DNA from: Eutreptiella sp. 'Long Island Sound 2002'
Lineage: Eukaryota; Euglenozoa; Euglenophyceae; Eutreptiales; Eutreptiaceae
Length of the DNA stretch: 64,000 nucleotides
Direction of reading: 5' to 3'
Assembly (NCBI GenBank): GCA_964036045.1
Contig: OZ038385.1
Span: forward strand, 35,380,101 to 35,444,100
The notes under the pieces are model-generated. The model saw only the letters and a program-made list of their open reading frames with translations. It had not been told where the DNA came from and did no database searches. Of this stretch, positions 47,030 to 59,940 are shown piece after piece. Numbering within the stretch: position 1 is the first letter of the stretch; each line of letters starts with the position of its first letter. A program made the translations under genes and the position numbers.

Positions 47030-49750
47030 GGGGTCCTTATCAGTTGGAAGGGGGTCCTTATCAGTTGGAAGGACATCCTTATCAGTTGCAAGGGCATCCT
47101 TGTCAGTTGGAAGGGCATCCTTATCACTTGGAAGGGCATCCTTATCAGTTGGAAGGGCATCCTTATCAGTTGGAAGGGGGTCCTTATCGGTTGGAAGGGC
47201 ATCCTTATCAGTTGGAAGGGCATCCTTATCAGTTGGAAGGGCATCCTTATCAGTTGGAAGGGCATCCTTATCAGTTGGAAGGGCATCCTTATCAGTTGAA
47301 AGGGCATCCTTATCAGTTGGAAGGGCATCCTTATCAGTTGGGAGGGCATCCTTATCAGTTGGAAGGGCATCCTTATCAGTTGGAAGGACATCCTTATCAG
47401 TTGGAAGGGGGTGCTTATCGGTGGGAAGGGGGTCCTTATCAGTTGGAAGGGCATCCTTATTAGTTGGAAGGACATCCTTATCAGTTGCAAGGGCATCCTT
47501 ATCAGTTGGAAGGGCATCCTTATCAGCTCGAAGGGCATCCTTATCAGTTGGAAGGGCATCCTTATCAGTTGGAAGGGCATCCTTATCAGTTGGAAGGGCA
47601 TCCTTATCAGTTGGAAGGGCATCCTTATCAGTTGGAAGGGGGTCCTTATCAGTTGGAAGGGGGTCCTTATCAGTTGGAAGGACATCCTTATCAGTTGCAA
47701 GGGCATCCTTGTCAGTTGGAAGGGCATCCTTATCACTTGGAAGGGCATCCTTATCAGTTGGAAGGGCATCCTTATCAGTTGGAAGGGGGTCCTTATCGGT
47801 TGGAAGGGCATACTTATCAGTTGGAAGGGCATCCTTATCAGTTGGAAGGGCATCCTTATCAGTTGGAAGGGCATCCTTATCAGTTGGAAGGGCATCCTTA
47901 TCAGTTGAAAGGGCATCCTTATCAGTTGGAAGGGCATCCTTATCAGTTGGAAGGGCATCGTTATCAGTTGGAAGGGCATCCTTATCAGTTGGAAGGACAT
48001 CCTTATCAGTTGGAAGGACATCCTTATCAGTTGGAAGGGGGTGCTTATCGGTGGGAAGGGCATCCTTATCAGTTGGAAGGGCATCCTTATTAGTTGGAAG
48101 GACATCCTTATCAGTTGCAAGGGCATCCTTATCAGTTGGAAGGGCATCCTTATCAGCTCGAAGGGCATCCTTATCAGTTGGAAGGGCATCCTTATCAGTT
48201 GGAAGGGCATCCTTATCAGTTGGAAGGGCATCCTTATCAGTTGGAAGGGCATCCTTATCGGTTGGAAGGGCATCCTTATCAGTTGGAAGGGCATCCTTAT
48301 CAATTGGAAGGGCATCCTTATCAGTTGGAAGGTCATCCTTATCAGTTGAAAGGGCATCCTTATCAGTTGGAAGGGCGTCCTTATCAATTGGAAGGGCATC
48401 CTTATCAGTTGGAAGGGGGTCCTTATCAGTTGGAAGGGCATCCTTATCAGTTGGAAGGGCATCCTTATCAGTTGGAAGGGGGTCCTTATCGGTTGGAAGG
48501 GCTGCTTATCAGTTGGAAGGGCGTCCTTATCAATTGGAAGGGCATCCTTATCAGTTGGACGGGCATCCTTATCAGTTGGAAGGGCATCCTTATCAGTTGG
48601 AAGGGCATCCTTATCAGTTGGAAGGACATCCTTATCAGTTGGAAGGGCATCCTTATCAGTTGGAAGGGCATCCTTATCAGTTGGAAGGGCATCCTTATCA
48701 GTTGGAAGGGGGTCCTTATCGGTTGGAAGGGCATCCTTATCAGTTGGAAGGGCATCCTTATCAATTGGAAGGGCATCCTTATCAGTTGGAAGGTCATCCT
48801 TATCAGTTGGAAGGGCATCCTTATCAGTTGGAAGGGCGTCCTTATCAATTGGAAGGGCATCCTTATCAGTTGGACGGGCATCCTTATCAGTTGGAAGGGC
48901 ATCCTTATCAGTTGGAAGGGCATCCTTATCAGTTGGAAGGGGGTCCTTATCGATTGGAAGGGCTCCTTATCAGGTGGAAGGGCATCCTTATCAGTTGGAA
49001 GGGCATCCTTATCAGTTGGACGGGCATCCTTATCAGTTGGAAGGGCATCCTTATCAGTTGGAAGGGCATCCTTATCGGTTGGAAGGACATCCTTATCAGT
49101 TGGAAGGGCATCCTTATCAGTTGGAAGGGCATCCTTATCAGTTGGAAGGGGGTCCTTATCGGTTGGAAGGGCATCCTCATCAGTTGGAAGGGCATCCTTA
49201 TCAGTTGGAAGGTCATCCTTATCGGTTGGAAGGGCATCCTTATTAGTCGGAAGGGCATCCTTATCAGTTGCAAGGGAATCCTTATCAGTTGGAAGGGGGT
49301 CCTTATCAGTTGGAAGGGGGTCCTTATCAGTTGGAAGGACATCCTTATCAGTTGCAAGGGCATCCTTGTCAGTTGGAAGGGCATCCTTATCACTTGGAAG
49401 GGCATCCTTATCAGTTGGAAGGGCATCCTTATCAGTTGGAAGGGGGTCCTTATCGGTTGGAAGGGCATCCTTATCAGTTGGAAGGGCATCCTTATCAGTT
49501 GGAAGGGCATCCTTATCAGTTGGAAGGGCATCCTTATCAGTTGGAAGGGCATCCTTATCAGTTGAAAGGGCATCCTTATCAGTTGGAAGGGCATCCTTAT
49601 CAGTTGGAAGGGCATCGTTATCAGTTGGAAGGGCATCCTTATCAGTTGGAAGGACATCCTTATCAGTTGGAAGGACATCCTTATCAGTTGGAAGGGGGTG
49701 CTTATCGGTGGGAAGGGCATCCTTATCAGTTGGAAGGGCATCCTTATTAG
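47030..49750. repeat. Higher-order block with GGGGGTGCTTATCGGTGGG marker
   Basis: The marker appears near 47407, 48037 and 49694. The first two lie 630 bp apart (30 units) and the next 1,657 bp farther (79 units less two bases). Each is preceded by a run with two successive GGGGGTCC units, then TTGCAA and CCTTGTCAG units in the same order. Confidence 0.7.
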
Positions 49751-50176
49751 TTGGAAGGACATCCTTATCAGTTGCAAGGGCATCCTTATCAGTTGGAAGG
49801 GCATCCTTATCAGCTCGAAGGGCATCCTTATCAGTTCGAAGGGCATCCTTATCAGTTGGAAGGGCATCCTTATCAGTTGGAAGGGCATCCTTATCAGTTG
49901 GAAGGGCATCCTTATCGGTTGGAAGGGCATCCTTATCAGTTGGAAGGGCATCCTTATCAATTGGAAGGGCATCCTTATCAGTTGGAAGGTCATCCTTATC
50001 AGTTGAAAGGGCATCCTTATCAGTTGGAAGGGCGTCCTTATCAATTGGAAGGGCATCCTTATCAGTTGGAAGGGGGTCCTTATCAGTTGGAAGGGCATCC
50101 TTATCAGTTGGAAGGGCATCCTTATCAGTTGGAAGGGGGTCCTTATCGGTTGGAAGGGCATCCTTATCAGTTGGAC

Positions 50177-53100
50177 GGGCATCCTTATCAGTTGGAAGGG
50201 GGTCCTTATCGGTTGGAAGGGCATCCTTATCAGTTGGAAGGGCATCCTTATCAGTTGGAAGGGCATCCTTATCAGTTGGAAGGGCATCCTTATCAGTTGG
50301 AAGGGCATCCTTATCAGTTGGAAGGGGGTCCTTATCGGTTGGAAGGGCATCCTTATCAGTTGGAAGGGCATCCTTATCAATTGGAAGGGCATCCTTATCA
50401 GTTGGAAGGTCATCCTTATCAGTTGGAAGGGCATCCTTATCAGTTGGAAGGGCGTCCTTATCAATTGGAAGGGCATCCTTATCAGTTGGACGGGCATCCT
50501 TATCAGTTGGAAGGGCATCCTTATCAGTTGGAAGGGCATCCTTATCAGTTGGAAGGGGGTCCTTATCGATTGGAAGGGCTCCTTATCAGGTGGAAGGGCA
50601 TCCTTATCAGTTGGAAGGGCATCCTTATCAGTTGGACGGGCATCCTTATCAGTTGGAAGGGGGTCCTTATCGGTTGGAAGGGCATCCTTATCAGTTGGAA
50701 GGACATCCTTATCAGTTGGAAGGGCATCCTTATCAGTTGGAAGGGCATCCTTATCAGTTGGAAGGGGGTCCTTATCGGTTGGAAGGGCATCCTCATCAGT
50801 TGGAAGGGCATCCTTATCAGTTGGAAGGTCATCCTTATCGGTTGGAAGGGCATCCTTATTAGTCGGAAGGGCATCCTTATCAGTTGCAAGGGAATCCTTA
50901 TCAGTTGGAAGGGCATCCTCATGAGTTGGCAGGGGGTCCTTATCAGTTGGAAGGGCATCCTTATCAGTTGGAAGGGCATCCTTATCAGTTGGAAGGGCAT
51001 CCTTATCAGTTGGAAGCGCATCCTTATCAGTTGGAAGGGCATCCTTATCAGTTGGAAGGGCATCCTTATCAGTTGGAAGGGCGTCCTTATCAGTTGGAAG
51101 GGCATCCTTATCAGTTGGAAGGGCATCCTTATCAATTGGAAGGGCATCCTGATCAGTTGGAAGGGCATCCTTATCGGTTGGAAAGGCATCCTTATCAGTT
51201 GGAAGGGCATCCTTATCATTTGGAAGGGGGTCCTTATCGGTTGGAAGGGCATCCTTATCAATTGGAAGGGCATCCTTATCAGTTGCAAGGGCATCCTTAT
51301 CGGTTGGAAGGGCATCCTTATCGGTTGCAAGGGCATCCTTATCAGTTGGAAGGGCATCCTTATCAGTTGGAAGGGCATCCTTATCAGTTGGAAGGGCATG
51401 CTTATCAGTTGGAAGGGCATCCTTATCAGTTGGAAGGGCAACCTTATCAGTTGGAAGGACATCCTCATCAGTTGGAAGGGCATCCTTATCAGTTCGACGG
51501 GCATCCTTATCAGTTGGAAGGGGGTCCTTATCGGTTGGAAGGGCATCCTTATCAGTTGGACGGGCATCCTTATCAGTTGGAAGGGCATCCTTATCACTTG
51601 GAAGGGCATCCTTATCAATTGGAAGGGCATCCTTATCAGTTGCAAGGGAATCCTTATCAGTTCGAAGGACATCCTTATCATTTGGAAGGGGGTCCTTATC
51701 AATTGGAAGGGCATCCTTATCAGTTGGAAGGGGGTCCTTATCGGTTGGAAGGGCATCCTTATCAGTTGGACGGGCATCCTTATCAGTTGGAAGGGCATCC
51801 TTATCAGTTGGAAGGGCATCCTTGTCATTTGGAAGGACATCCTTATCAGTTGGAAGGGCATCCTTATCATTTGGAATGGGGGTCCTTATCGGTTCGAAGG
51901 GCATCCTTATCAGTTGGAAGGGCATCCTTATCAGTTGGAAGGGCATCCTTATCAGTTGGAAGGGCATCCTTATCAGTTGGAAGGGCATCCTTATCAGTTG
52001 GAAGGGCATCCTTATCAGTTGGAAGGTCATCCTTATCCGTTGGAAGGGCATCCTTGTTAGTTGGAAGGACATCTTTGTCAGTTGGAAGGGCATCCTTATC
52101 AGTTGGAAGGGCATCCTTATCAGTTGGAAGGGGGTCCTTACCCGTTCGAAGGACATCCTTATCAGTTGCAAGGGCATCCTTGTCAGTTGGAAGGGCATCC
52201 TTATTAGTTGGAAGGGCATCCTTATCAGTTGGAAGGGCATCCTTATCAGTTGGAAGGGGGTCCTTATCAGTTGGAAGGGGGTCCTTATCCGTTGGAAGGA
52301 CATCCTTATCAGTTGGAAGGGCATCCTTGTCAGTTGGAAGGGCATCCTTATCAGTTGGAAGGTCATCCTTATCAGTTGGAAGGGCATCCTTATCAGTTGG
52401 ACGGGCATCCTTATCAGTTGGAAGGGCATCCTTATCAGTTGGAAGGGCATCCTTATCAGTTGGAAGGGCATCCTTATCAGTTGGAAGGGCATCCTTATCA
52501 GTTGGAAGGGCATCCTTATCAGTTGGAAGGGCATCCTTATCAGTTGGGAGGGCATCCTTATCAGTTGGAAGGGCATCCTTATCAGTTGGAAGGGCATCCT
52601 TATCAGTTGGAAGGGCATCCTTATCAGTTGGAAGGGCATCCTTATCAGTTGGAAGGGCATCCTTATCAGTTGGAAGGGAATCCTTATCAGTTGGAAGGGG
52701 GTCCTTATCGGTTGGAAGGACATCCTTATCAGTTGCAAGGGCATCCTTGTCAGTTGGAAGGGCATCCTCATCAGTTGGAAGGTCATCCTTATCCGTTGGA
52801 AGGGCATCCTTATCAGTTGGACGGGCATCCTTATCAGTTGGAAGGGCATCCTTATCAGTTGGAAGGGTATCCTTATCAGTTGAAAGGGCATCCTTATCAG
52901 TTGGAAGGGCATCCTTATCAGCTCGAAGGGCATCCTTATCAGTTGGAAGGGCATCCTTATCAGTTGGGAGGGCATCCTTATCAGTTGGAAGGGCATCCTT
53001 ATCAGTTGGAAGGGCATGCTTATCAGTTGGAAGGTGATCCTTATCAGTTGGAAGGGCAACCTTATCAGTTGGAAGGACATCCTTATCAGTTGGAAGGGCA

Positions 53101-56100
53101 TCCTTATCAGTTGGAAGGGCATCCTTATCAGTTGGAAGGGGGTCCTTATCGGTTGGAAGGGCATCCTTATCAGTTGGACGGGCATCCTTATCAGTTGGAA
53201 GGGCATCCTTATCACTTGGAAGGGCATCCTTATCAATTGGAAGGGCATCCTTATCAGTTGCAAGGGAATCCTTATCAGTTCGAAGGACATCCTTATCTGT
53301 TGGAAGGGGGTCCTTATCAATTGGAAGGGCATCCTTATCAGTTGGAAGGGGGTCCTTATCGGTTGGAAGGGCATCCTTATCAGTTGGACGGGCATCCTTG
53401 TCATTTGGAAGGACATCCTTATCAGTTGGAAGGGCATCCTTATCATTTGGAAGGGGGTCCTTATCGGTTGGAAGGGCATCCTTATCAGTTGGAAGGGCAT
53501 CCTTATCAGTTGAAAGGGCATCCTTATCAAAAGGAAGGGCATCCTTATCACTTGGAAGGGCATCCTTATCAGTTGGAAGGGCATCCTTATCAGTTGGAAG
53601 GTCATCCTTGTCCGTTGGAAGGGCATCCTTGTTAGTTGGAAGGACATCCTTGTCAGTTGGAAGGGCATCCTTATCAGTTGGAAGGGCATCCTTATCAGTT
53701 GGAAGGGGGTCCTTATCCGTTGGAAGGACATCCTTATCAGTTGCAAGGGCATCCTTATCAGTTGGAAGGGCATCCTTATCAGTTGGAAGGCCATCCTTAT
53801 CAGTTGGAAGGGGGTCCTTATCGGTTGGAAGGGCATCCTTATCAGTTGGACGGGCATCCTTATCAGTTGGAAGGGCATCCTTATCAGTTGGAAGGGCATC
53901 CTTATCAGTTGGAAGGGCATCCTTATCAGTTGGAAGGGCATCCTTATCAGTTGGAAGGGCATCCTTATCAGTTGGAAGGGCATCCTTATTAGTTGGGAGG
54001 GCATCCTTATCAGTTGGAAGGGCATCCTTATCAGTTGGAAGGGCATCCTTATCAGTTGGAAGGGCATCCTTATCAGTTGGAAGGGCATCCTTATCAGTTG
54101 GAAGGGCATCCTTATCAGTTGGAAGGGGGTCCTTATCAGTTGGAAGGGCATCCTTATCAGTTGGAAGGGGGTCCTTATCGGTTGGAAGGGCATCCTTATC
54201 AGTTGGAAGGGCATCCTTATCAGTTGGAAGGGCATCCTTATCAGTTGGAAGGGCATCCTTATCAGTTGGAAGGGCATCCTTATCAGTTGGAAGGGGGTCC
54301 TTATCGGTTGGAAGGGCATCCTTATCAGTTGGAAGGGCATCCTTATCAATTGGAAGGGCATCCTTATCAGTTGGAAGGTCATCCTTATCAGTTGGAAGGG
54401 CATCCTTATCAGTTGGAAGGGCGTCCTTATCAATTGGAAGGGCATCCTTATCAGTTGGACGGGCATCCTTATCAGTTGGAAGGGCATCCTTATCAGTTGG
54501 AAGGGCATCCTTATCAGTTGGAAGGGGGTCCTTATCGATTGGAAGGGCTCCTTATCAGGTGGAAGGGCATCCTTATCAGTTGGAAGGGCATCCTTATCAG
54601 TTGGACGGGCATCCTTATCAGTTGGAAGGGGGTCCTTATCGGTTGGAAGGGCATCCTTATCAGTTGGAAGGACATCCTTATCAGTTGGAAGGGCATCCTT
54701 ATCAGTTGGAAGGGCATCCTTATCAGTTGGAAGGGGGTCCTTATCGGTTGGAAGGGCATCCTCATCAGTTGGAAGGGCATCCTTATCAGTTGGAAGGTCA
54801 TCCTTATCGGTTGGAAGGGCATCCTTATTAGTCGGAAGGGCATCCTTATCAGTTGCAAGGGAATCCTTATCAGTTGGAAGGGCATCCTCATGAGTTGGCA
54901 GGGGGTCCTTATCAGTTGGAAGGGCATCCTTATCAGTTGGAAGGGCATCCTTATCAGTTGGAAGGGCATCCTTATCAGTTGGAAGCGCATCCTTATCAGT
55001 TGGAAGGGCATCCTTATCAGTTGGAAGGGCATCCTTATCAGTTGGAAGGGCGTCCTTATCAGTTGGAAGGGCATCCTTATCAGTTGGAAGGGCATCCTTA
55101 TCAATTGGAAGGGCATCCTGATCAGTTGGAAGGGCATCCTTATCGGTTGGAAAGGCATCCTTATCAGTTGGAAGGGCATCCTTATCATTTGGAAGGGGGT
55201 CCTTATCGGTTGGAAGGGCATCCTTATCAATTGGAAGGGCATCCTTATCAGTTGCAAGGGCATCCTTATCGGTTGGAAGGGCATCCTTATCGGTTGCAAG
55301 GGCATCCTTATCAGTTGGAAGGGCATCCTTATCAGTTGGAAGGGCATCCTTATCAGTTGGAAGGGCATGCTTATCAGTTGGAAGGGCATCCTTATCAGTT
55401 GGAAGGGCAACCTTATCAGTTGGAAGGACATCCTCATCAGTTGGAAGGGCATCCTTATCAGTTCGACGGGCATCCTTATCAGTTGGAAGGGGGTCCTTAT
55501 CGGTTGGAAGGGCATCCTTATCAGTTGGACGGGCATCCTTATCAGTTGGAAGGGCATCCTTATCACTTGGAAGGGCATCCTTATCAATTGGAAGGGCATC
55601 CTTATCAGTTGCAAGGGAATCCTTATCAGTTCGAAGGACATCCTTATCATTTGGAAGGGGGTCCTTATCAATTGGAAGGGCATCCTTATCAGTTGGAAGG
55701 GGGTCCTTATCGGTTGGAAGGGCATCCTTATCAGTTGGACGGGCATCCTTATCAGTTGGAAGGGCATCCTTATCAGTTGGAAGGGCATCCTTGTCATTTG
55801 GAAGGACATCCTTATCAGTTGGAAGGGCATCCTTATCATTTGGAATGGGGGTCCTTATCGGTTCGAAGGGCATCCTTATCAGTTGGAAGGGCATCCTTAT
55901 CAGTTGGAAGGGCATCCTTATCAGTTGGAAGGGCATCCTTATCAGTTGGAAGGGCATCCTTATCAGTTGGAAGGGCATCCTTATCAGTTGGAAGGTCATC
56001 CTTATCCGTTGGAAGGGCATCCTTGTTAGTTGGAAGGACATCTTTGTCAGTTGGAAGGGCATCCTTATCAGTTGGAAGGGCATCCTTATCAGTTGGAAGG

Positions 56101-58189
56101 GGGTCCTTACCCGTTCGAAGGACATCCTTATCAGTTGCAAGGGCATCCTTGTCAGTTGGAAGGGCATCCTTATTAGTTGGAAGGGCATCCTTATCAGTTG
56201 GAAGGGCATCCTTATCAGTTGGAAGGGGGTCCTTATCAGTTGGAAGGGGGTCCTTATCCGTTGGAAGGACATCCTTATCAGTTGGAAGGGCATCCTTGTC
56301 AGTTGGAAGGGCATCCTTATCAGTTGGAAGGTCATCCTTATCAGTTGGAAGGGCATCCTTATCAGTTGGACGGGCATCCTTATCAGTTGGAAGGGCATCC
56401 TTATCAGTTGGAAGGGCATCCTTATCAGTTGGAAGGGCATCCTTATCAGTTGGAAGGGCATCCTTATCAGTTGGAAGGGCATCCTTATCAGTTGGAAGGG
56501 CATCCTTATCAGTTGGGAGGGCATCCTTATCAGTTGGAAGGGCATCCTTATCAGTTGGAAGGGCATCCTTATCAGTTGGAAGGGCATCCTTATCAGTTGG
56601 AAGGGCATGCTTATCAGTTGGAAGGGCATCCTTATCAGTTGGAAGGGAATCCTTATCAGTTGGAAGGGGGTCCTTATCGGTTGGAAGGACATCCTTATCA
56701 GTTGCAAGGGCATCCTTGTCAGTTGGAAGGGCATCCTCATCAGTTGGAAGGTCATCCTTATCCGTTGGAAGGGCATCCTTATCAGTTGGACGGGCATCCT
56801 TATCAGTTGGAAGGGCATCCTTATCAGTTGGAAGGGTATCCTTATCAGTTGAAAGGGCATCCTTATCAGTTGGAAGGGCATCCTTATCAGCTCGAAGGGC
56901 ATCCTTATCAGTTGGAAGGGCATCCTTATCAGTTGGGAGGGCATCCTTATCAGTTGGAAGGGCATCCTTATCAGTTGGAAGGGCATGCTTATCAGTTGGA
57001 AGGTGATCCTTATCAGTTGGAAGGGCAACCTTATCAGTTGGAAGGACATCCTTATCAGTTGGAAGGGCATCCTTATCAGTTGGAAGGGCATCCTTATCAG
57101 TTGGAAGGGGGTCCTTATCGGTTGGAAGGGCATCCTTATCAGTTGGACGGGCATCCTTATCAGTTGGAAGGGCATCCTTATCACTTGGAAGGGCATCCTT
57201 ATCAATTGGAAGGGCATCCTTATCAGTTGCAAGGGAATCCTTATCAGTTCGAAGGACATCCTTATCTGTTGGAAGGGGGTCCTTATCAATTGGAAGGGCA
57301 TCCTTATCAGTTGGAAGGGGGTCCTTATCGGTTGGAAGGGCATCCTTATCAGTTGGACGGGCATCCTTGTCATTTGGAAGGACATCCTTATCAGTTGGAA
57401 GGGCATCCTTATCATTTGGAAGGGGGTCCTTATCGGTTGGAAGGGCATCCTTATCAGTTGGAAGGGCATCCTTATCAGTTGAAAGGGCATCCTTATCAAA
57501 AGGAAGGGCATCCTTATCACTTGGAAGGGCATCCTTATCAGTTGGAAGGGCATCCTTATCAGTTGGAAGGTCATCCTTGTCCGTTGGAAGGGCATCCTTG
57601 TTAGTTGGAAGGACATCCTTGTCAGTTGGAAGGGCATCCTTATCAGTTGGAAGGGCATCCTTATCAGTTGGAAGGGGGTCCTTATCCGTTGGAAGGACAT
57701 CCTTATCAGTTGCAAGGGCATCCTTATCAGTTGGAAGGGCATCCTTATCAGTTGGAAGGCCATCCTTATCAGTTGGAAGGGGGTCCTTATCGGTTGGAAG
57801 GGCATCCTTATCAGTTGGACGGGCATCCTTATCAGTTGGAAGGGCATCCTTATCAGTTGGAAGGGCATCCTTATCAGTTGGAAGGGCATCCTTATCAGTT
57901 GGAAGGGCATCCTTATCAGTTGGAAGGGCATCCTTATCAGTTGGAAGGGCATCCTTATTAGTTGGGAGGGCATCCTTATCAGTTGGAAGGGCATCCTTAT
58001 CAGTTGGAAGGGCATCCTTATCAGTTGGAAGGGCATCCTTATCAGTTGGAAGGGCATCCTTATCAGTTGGAAGGGCATCCTTATCAGTTGGAAGGGGGTC
58101 CTTATCAGTTGGAAGGGCATCCTTATCAGTTGGAAGGGGGTCCTTATCGGTTGGAAGGGCATCCTTATCAGTTGGAAGGGCATCCTTAT
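50177..58189. repeat. Tandem duplication of 3,969 bp (189 units) within the minisatellite
   Basis: Sequence from 50177 to 54220 recurs at 54146-58189 with a constant shift of 3,969 bp. All 20-bp, 22-bp and stop-bearing variants are in the same places. I noticed a single substitution, C at 52640 against G at 56609. The match begins after a C/A difference at 50176/54145 and ends at a C/T difference at 54221/58190. Such identity means a very recent duplication, or an assembly artefact. Confidence 0.9.
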
Positions 58190-59940
58190 TAGTTGGAAGG
58201 ACATCCTTATCAGTTGCAAGGGCATCCTTATCAGTTGGAAGGGCATCCTTATCAGCTCGAAGGGCATCCTTATCAGTTGGAAGGGCATCCTTATCAGTTG
58301 GAAGGGCATCCTTATCAGTTGGAAGGGCATCCTTATCAGTTGGAAGGGGGTCCTTATCGGTTGGAAGGGCATCCTTGTCAGTTGGAAGGGCATCCTTATC
58401 AGTTGGAAGGGCATCCTTATCAGTTGGAAGGTCATCCTTATCAGTTGGAAGGGCATCCTTATCAGTTGGAAGGGCGTCCTTATCAATTGGAAGGGCATCC
58501 TTATCATTTGGAAGGGGGTCCTTATCAGTTGGAAGGGCATCCTTATCAGTTGGACGGGCATGCTTATCAGTTGGAAGGGCATCCTTATCAGCTGGAAGGG
58601 CATCCTTATCATTTGGAAGGACATCCTTATCAGTTGGAAGGGCATCCTTATCAGTTGGAAGGGCATCCTTATCAGTTGGAAGGGGGTCCTTATCGGTCGG
58701 AAGGGCTCCTTATCAGTTGGAAGGGCATCCTTATCAGTTGGAAGGGCATCCTTATCAGTTGGAAGGTCATCCTTGTCCGTTGGAAGGGCATCCTTGTTAG
58801 TTGGAAGGACATCCTTGTCAGTTGGAAGGGCATCCTTATCAGTTGGAAGGGCATCCTTATCAGTTGGAAGGGGGTCCTTATCCGTTGGAAGGACATCCTT
58901 ATCAGTTGCAAGGGCATCCTTGTCAGTTGGAAGGGCATCCTTATCAGTTGGAAGGGCATCCTTATCAGTTGGAAGGGCATCCTTATCAGTTGGAAGGGGG
59001 TCCTTATCGGTTGGAAGGGCATCCTTATCAGTTGGACGGGCATCCTTATCAGTTGGAAGGGCATCCTTATCAGTTGGAAGGGCATCCTTATCAGTTGGAA
59101 GGGCATCCTTATCAGTTGGAAGGGCATCCTTATCAGTTGGGAGGGCGTCCTTATCAGTTGGAAGGGCATCCTTATCAGTTGGAAGGACATCCTTATCAGT
59201 TGGAAGGGCATCCTTATCAGTTGGAAGGACATCCTTATCAGTTGCAAGGGCATCCTTGTCAGTTGGAAGGGCATCCTTATCAGTTGGAAGGGCATCCTTA
59301 TCAGTTGGACGGGCATCCTTATCAGTTGGACGGGCATCCTTATCAGTTGGAAGGGGGTCCTTATCGGTTGGAAGGGCATCCTTATCAGTTGGAAGGGCAT
59401 CCTTATTAGTTGGAAGGACATCCTTATCAGTTGCAAGGGCATCCTTATCAGTTGGAAGGGCATCCTTATCAGCTCGAAGGGCATCCTTATCAGTTGGAAG
59501 GGCATCCTTATCAGTTGGAAGGGCATCCTTATCAGTTGGAAGGGCATCCTTATCAGTTGGAAGGGGGTCCTTATCGGTTGGAAGGGCATCCTTATCAGTT
59601 GGAAGGGCATCCTTATCAGTTGGAAGGGCATCCTTATCAGTTGGAAGGTCATCCTTATCAGTTGGAAGGGCATCCTTATCAGTTGGAAGGGCGTCCTTAT
59701 CAATTGGAAGGGCATCCTTATCAGTTGGAAGGGGGTCCTTATCAGTTGGAAGGACATCCTTATCAGTTGGACGGGCATGCTTATCAGTTGGAAGGGCATC
59801 CTTATCAGTTGGAAGGGCATCCTTATCATTTGGAAGGACATCCTTATCAGTTGGAAGGGCATCCTTATCAGTTGGAAGGGCATCCTTATCAGTTGGAAGG
59901 GGGTCCTTATCGGTTGGAAGGGCTCCTTATCAGTTGGAAG

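Larger units (their letters stand above)
29460..59940. repeat. 30.5-kb minisatellite, about 1,450 units of 21 bp
   Basis: The unit contains the core GCATCCTTATCAGTTGG. In the forward frames it encodes GHPYQLE, GILISWK or ASLSVGR; in two reverse frames it encodes ALPTDKD or MPFQLIR; the sixth frame has TGA-TAA in every unit. Common variants are GGGTCC for GGCATCC, TTGGAC, TTGCAA, TATCGG, TATCAA and CTTATTAG. About fifteen 20-bp units (GGGCTCC) and a few 22-bp units switch the frame without closing it. These frame changes, and stops scattered in each frame, argue that it is not translated. Variants recur in fixed order, so the array grew by duplicating multi-unit blocks. Confidence 0.97.

Noticed and set aside
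48947-58666. A minus-strand frame of about 3,239 codons
   Set aside because: It is a by-product of a 21-bp unit that has no stop in this frame. It switches between FQLIRMP and PTDKDAL repeats at one-base indels and overlaps equally long frames on both strands.
29460-59940. CRISPR array or repeat-protein gene such as an antifreeze or surface protein
   Set aside because: Units are directly tandem with no spacers, so it is not CRISPR. No frame is kept open over the whole array and there is no signal peptide or unique coding border.
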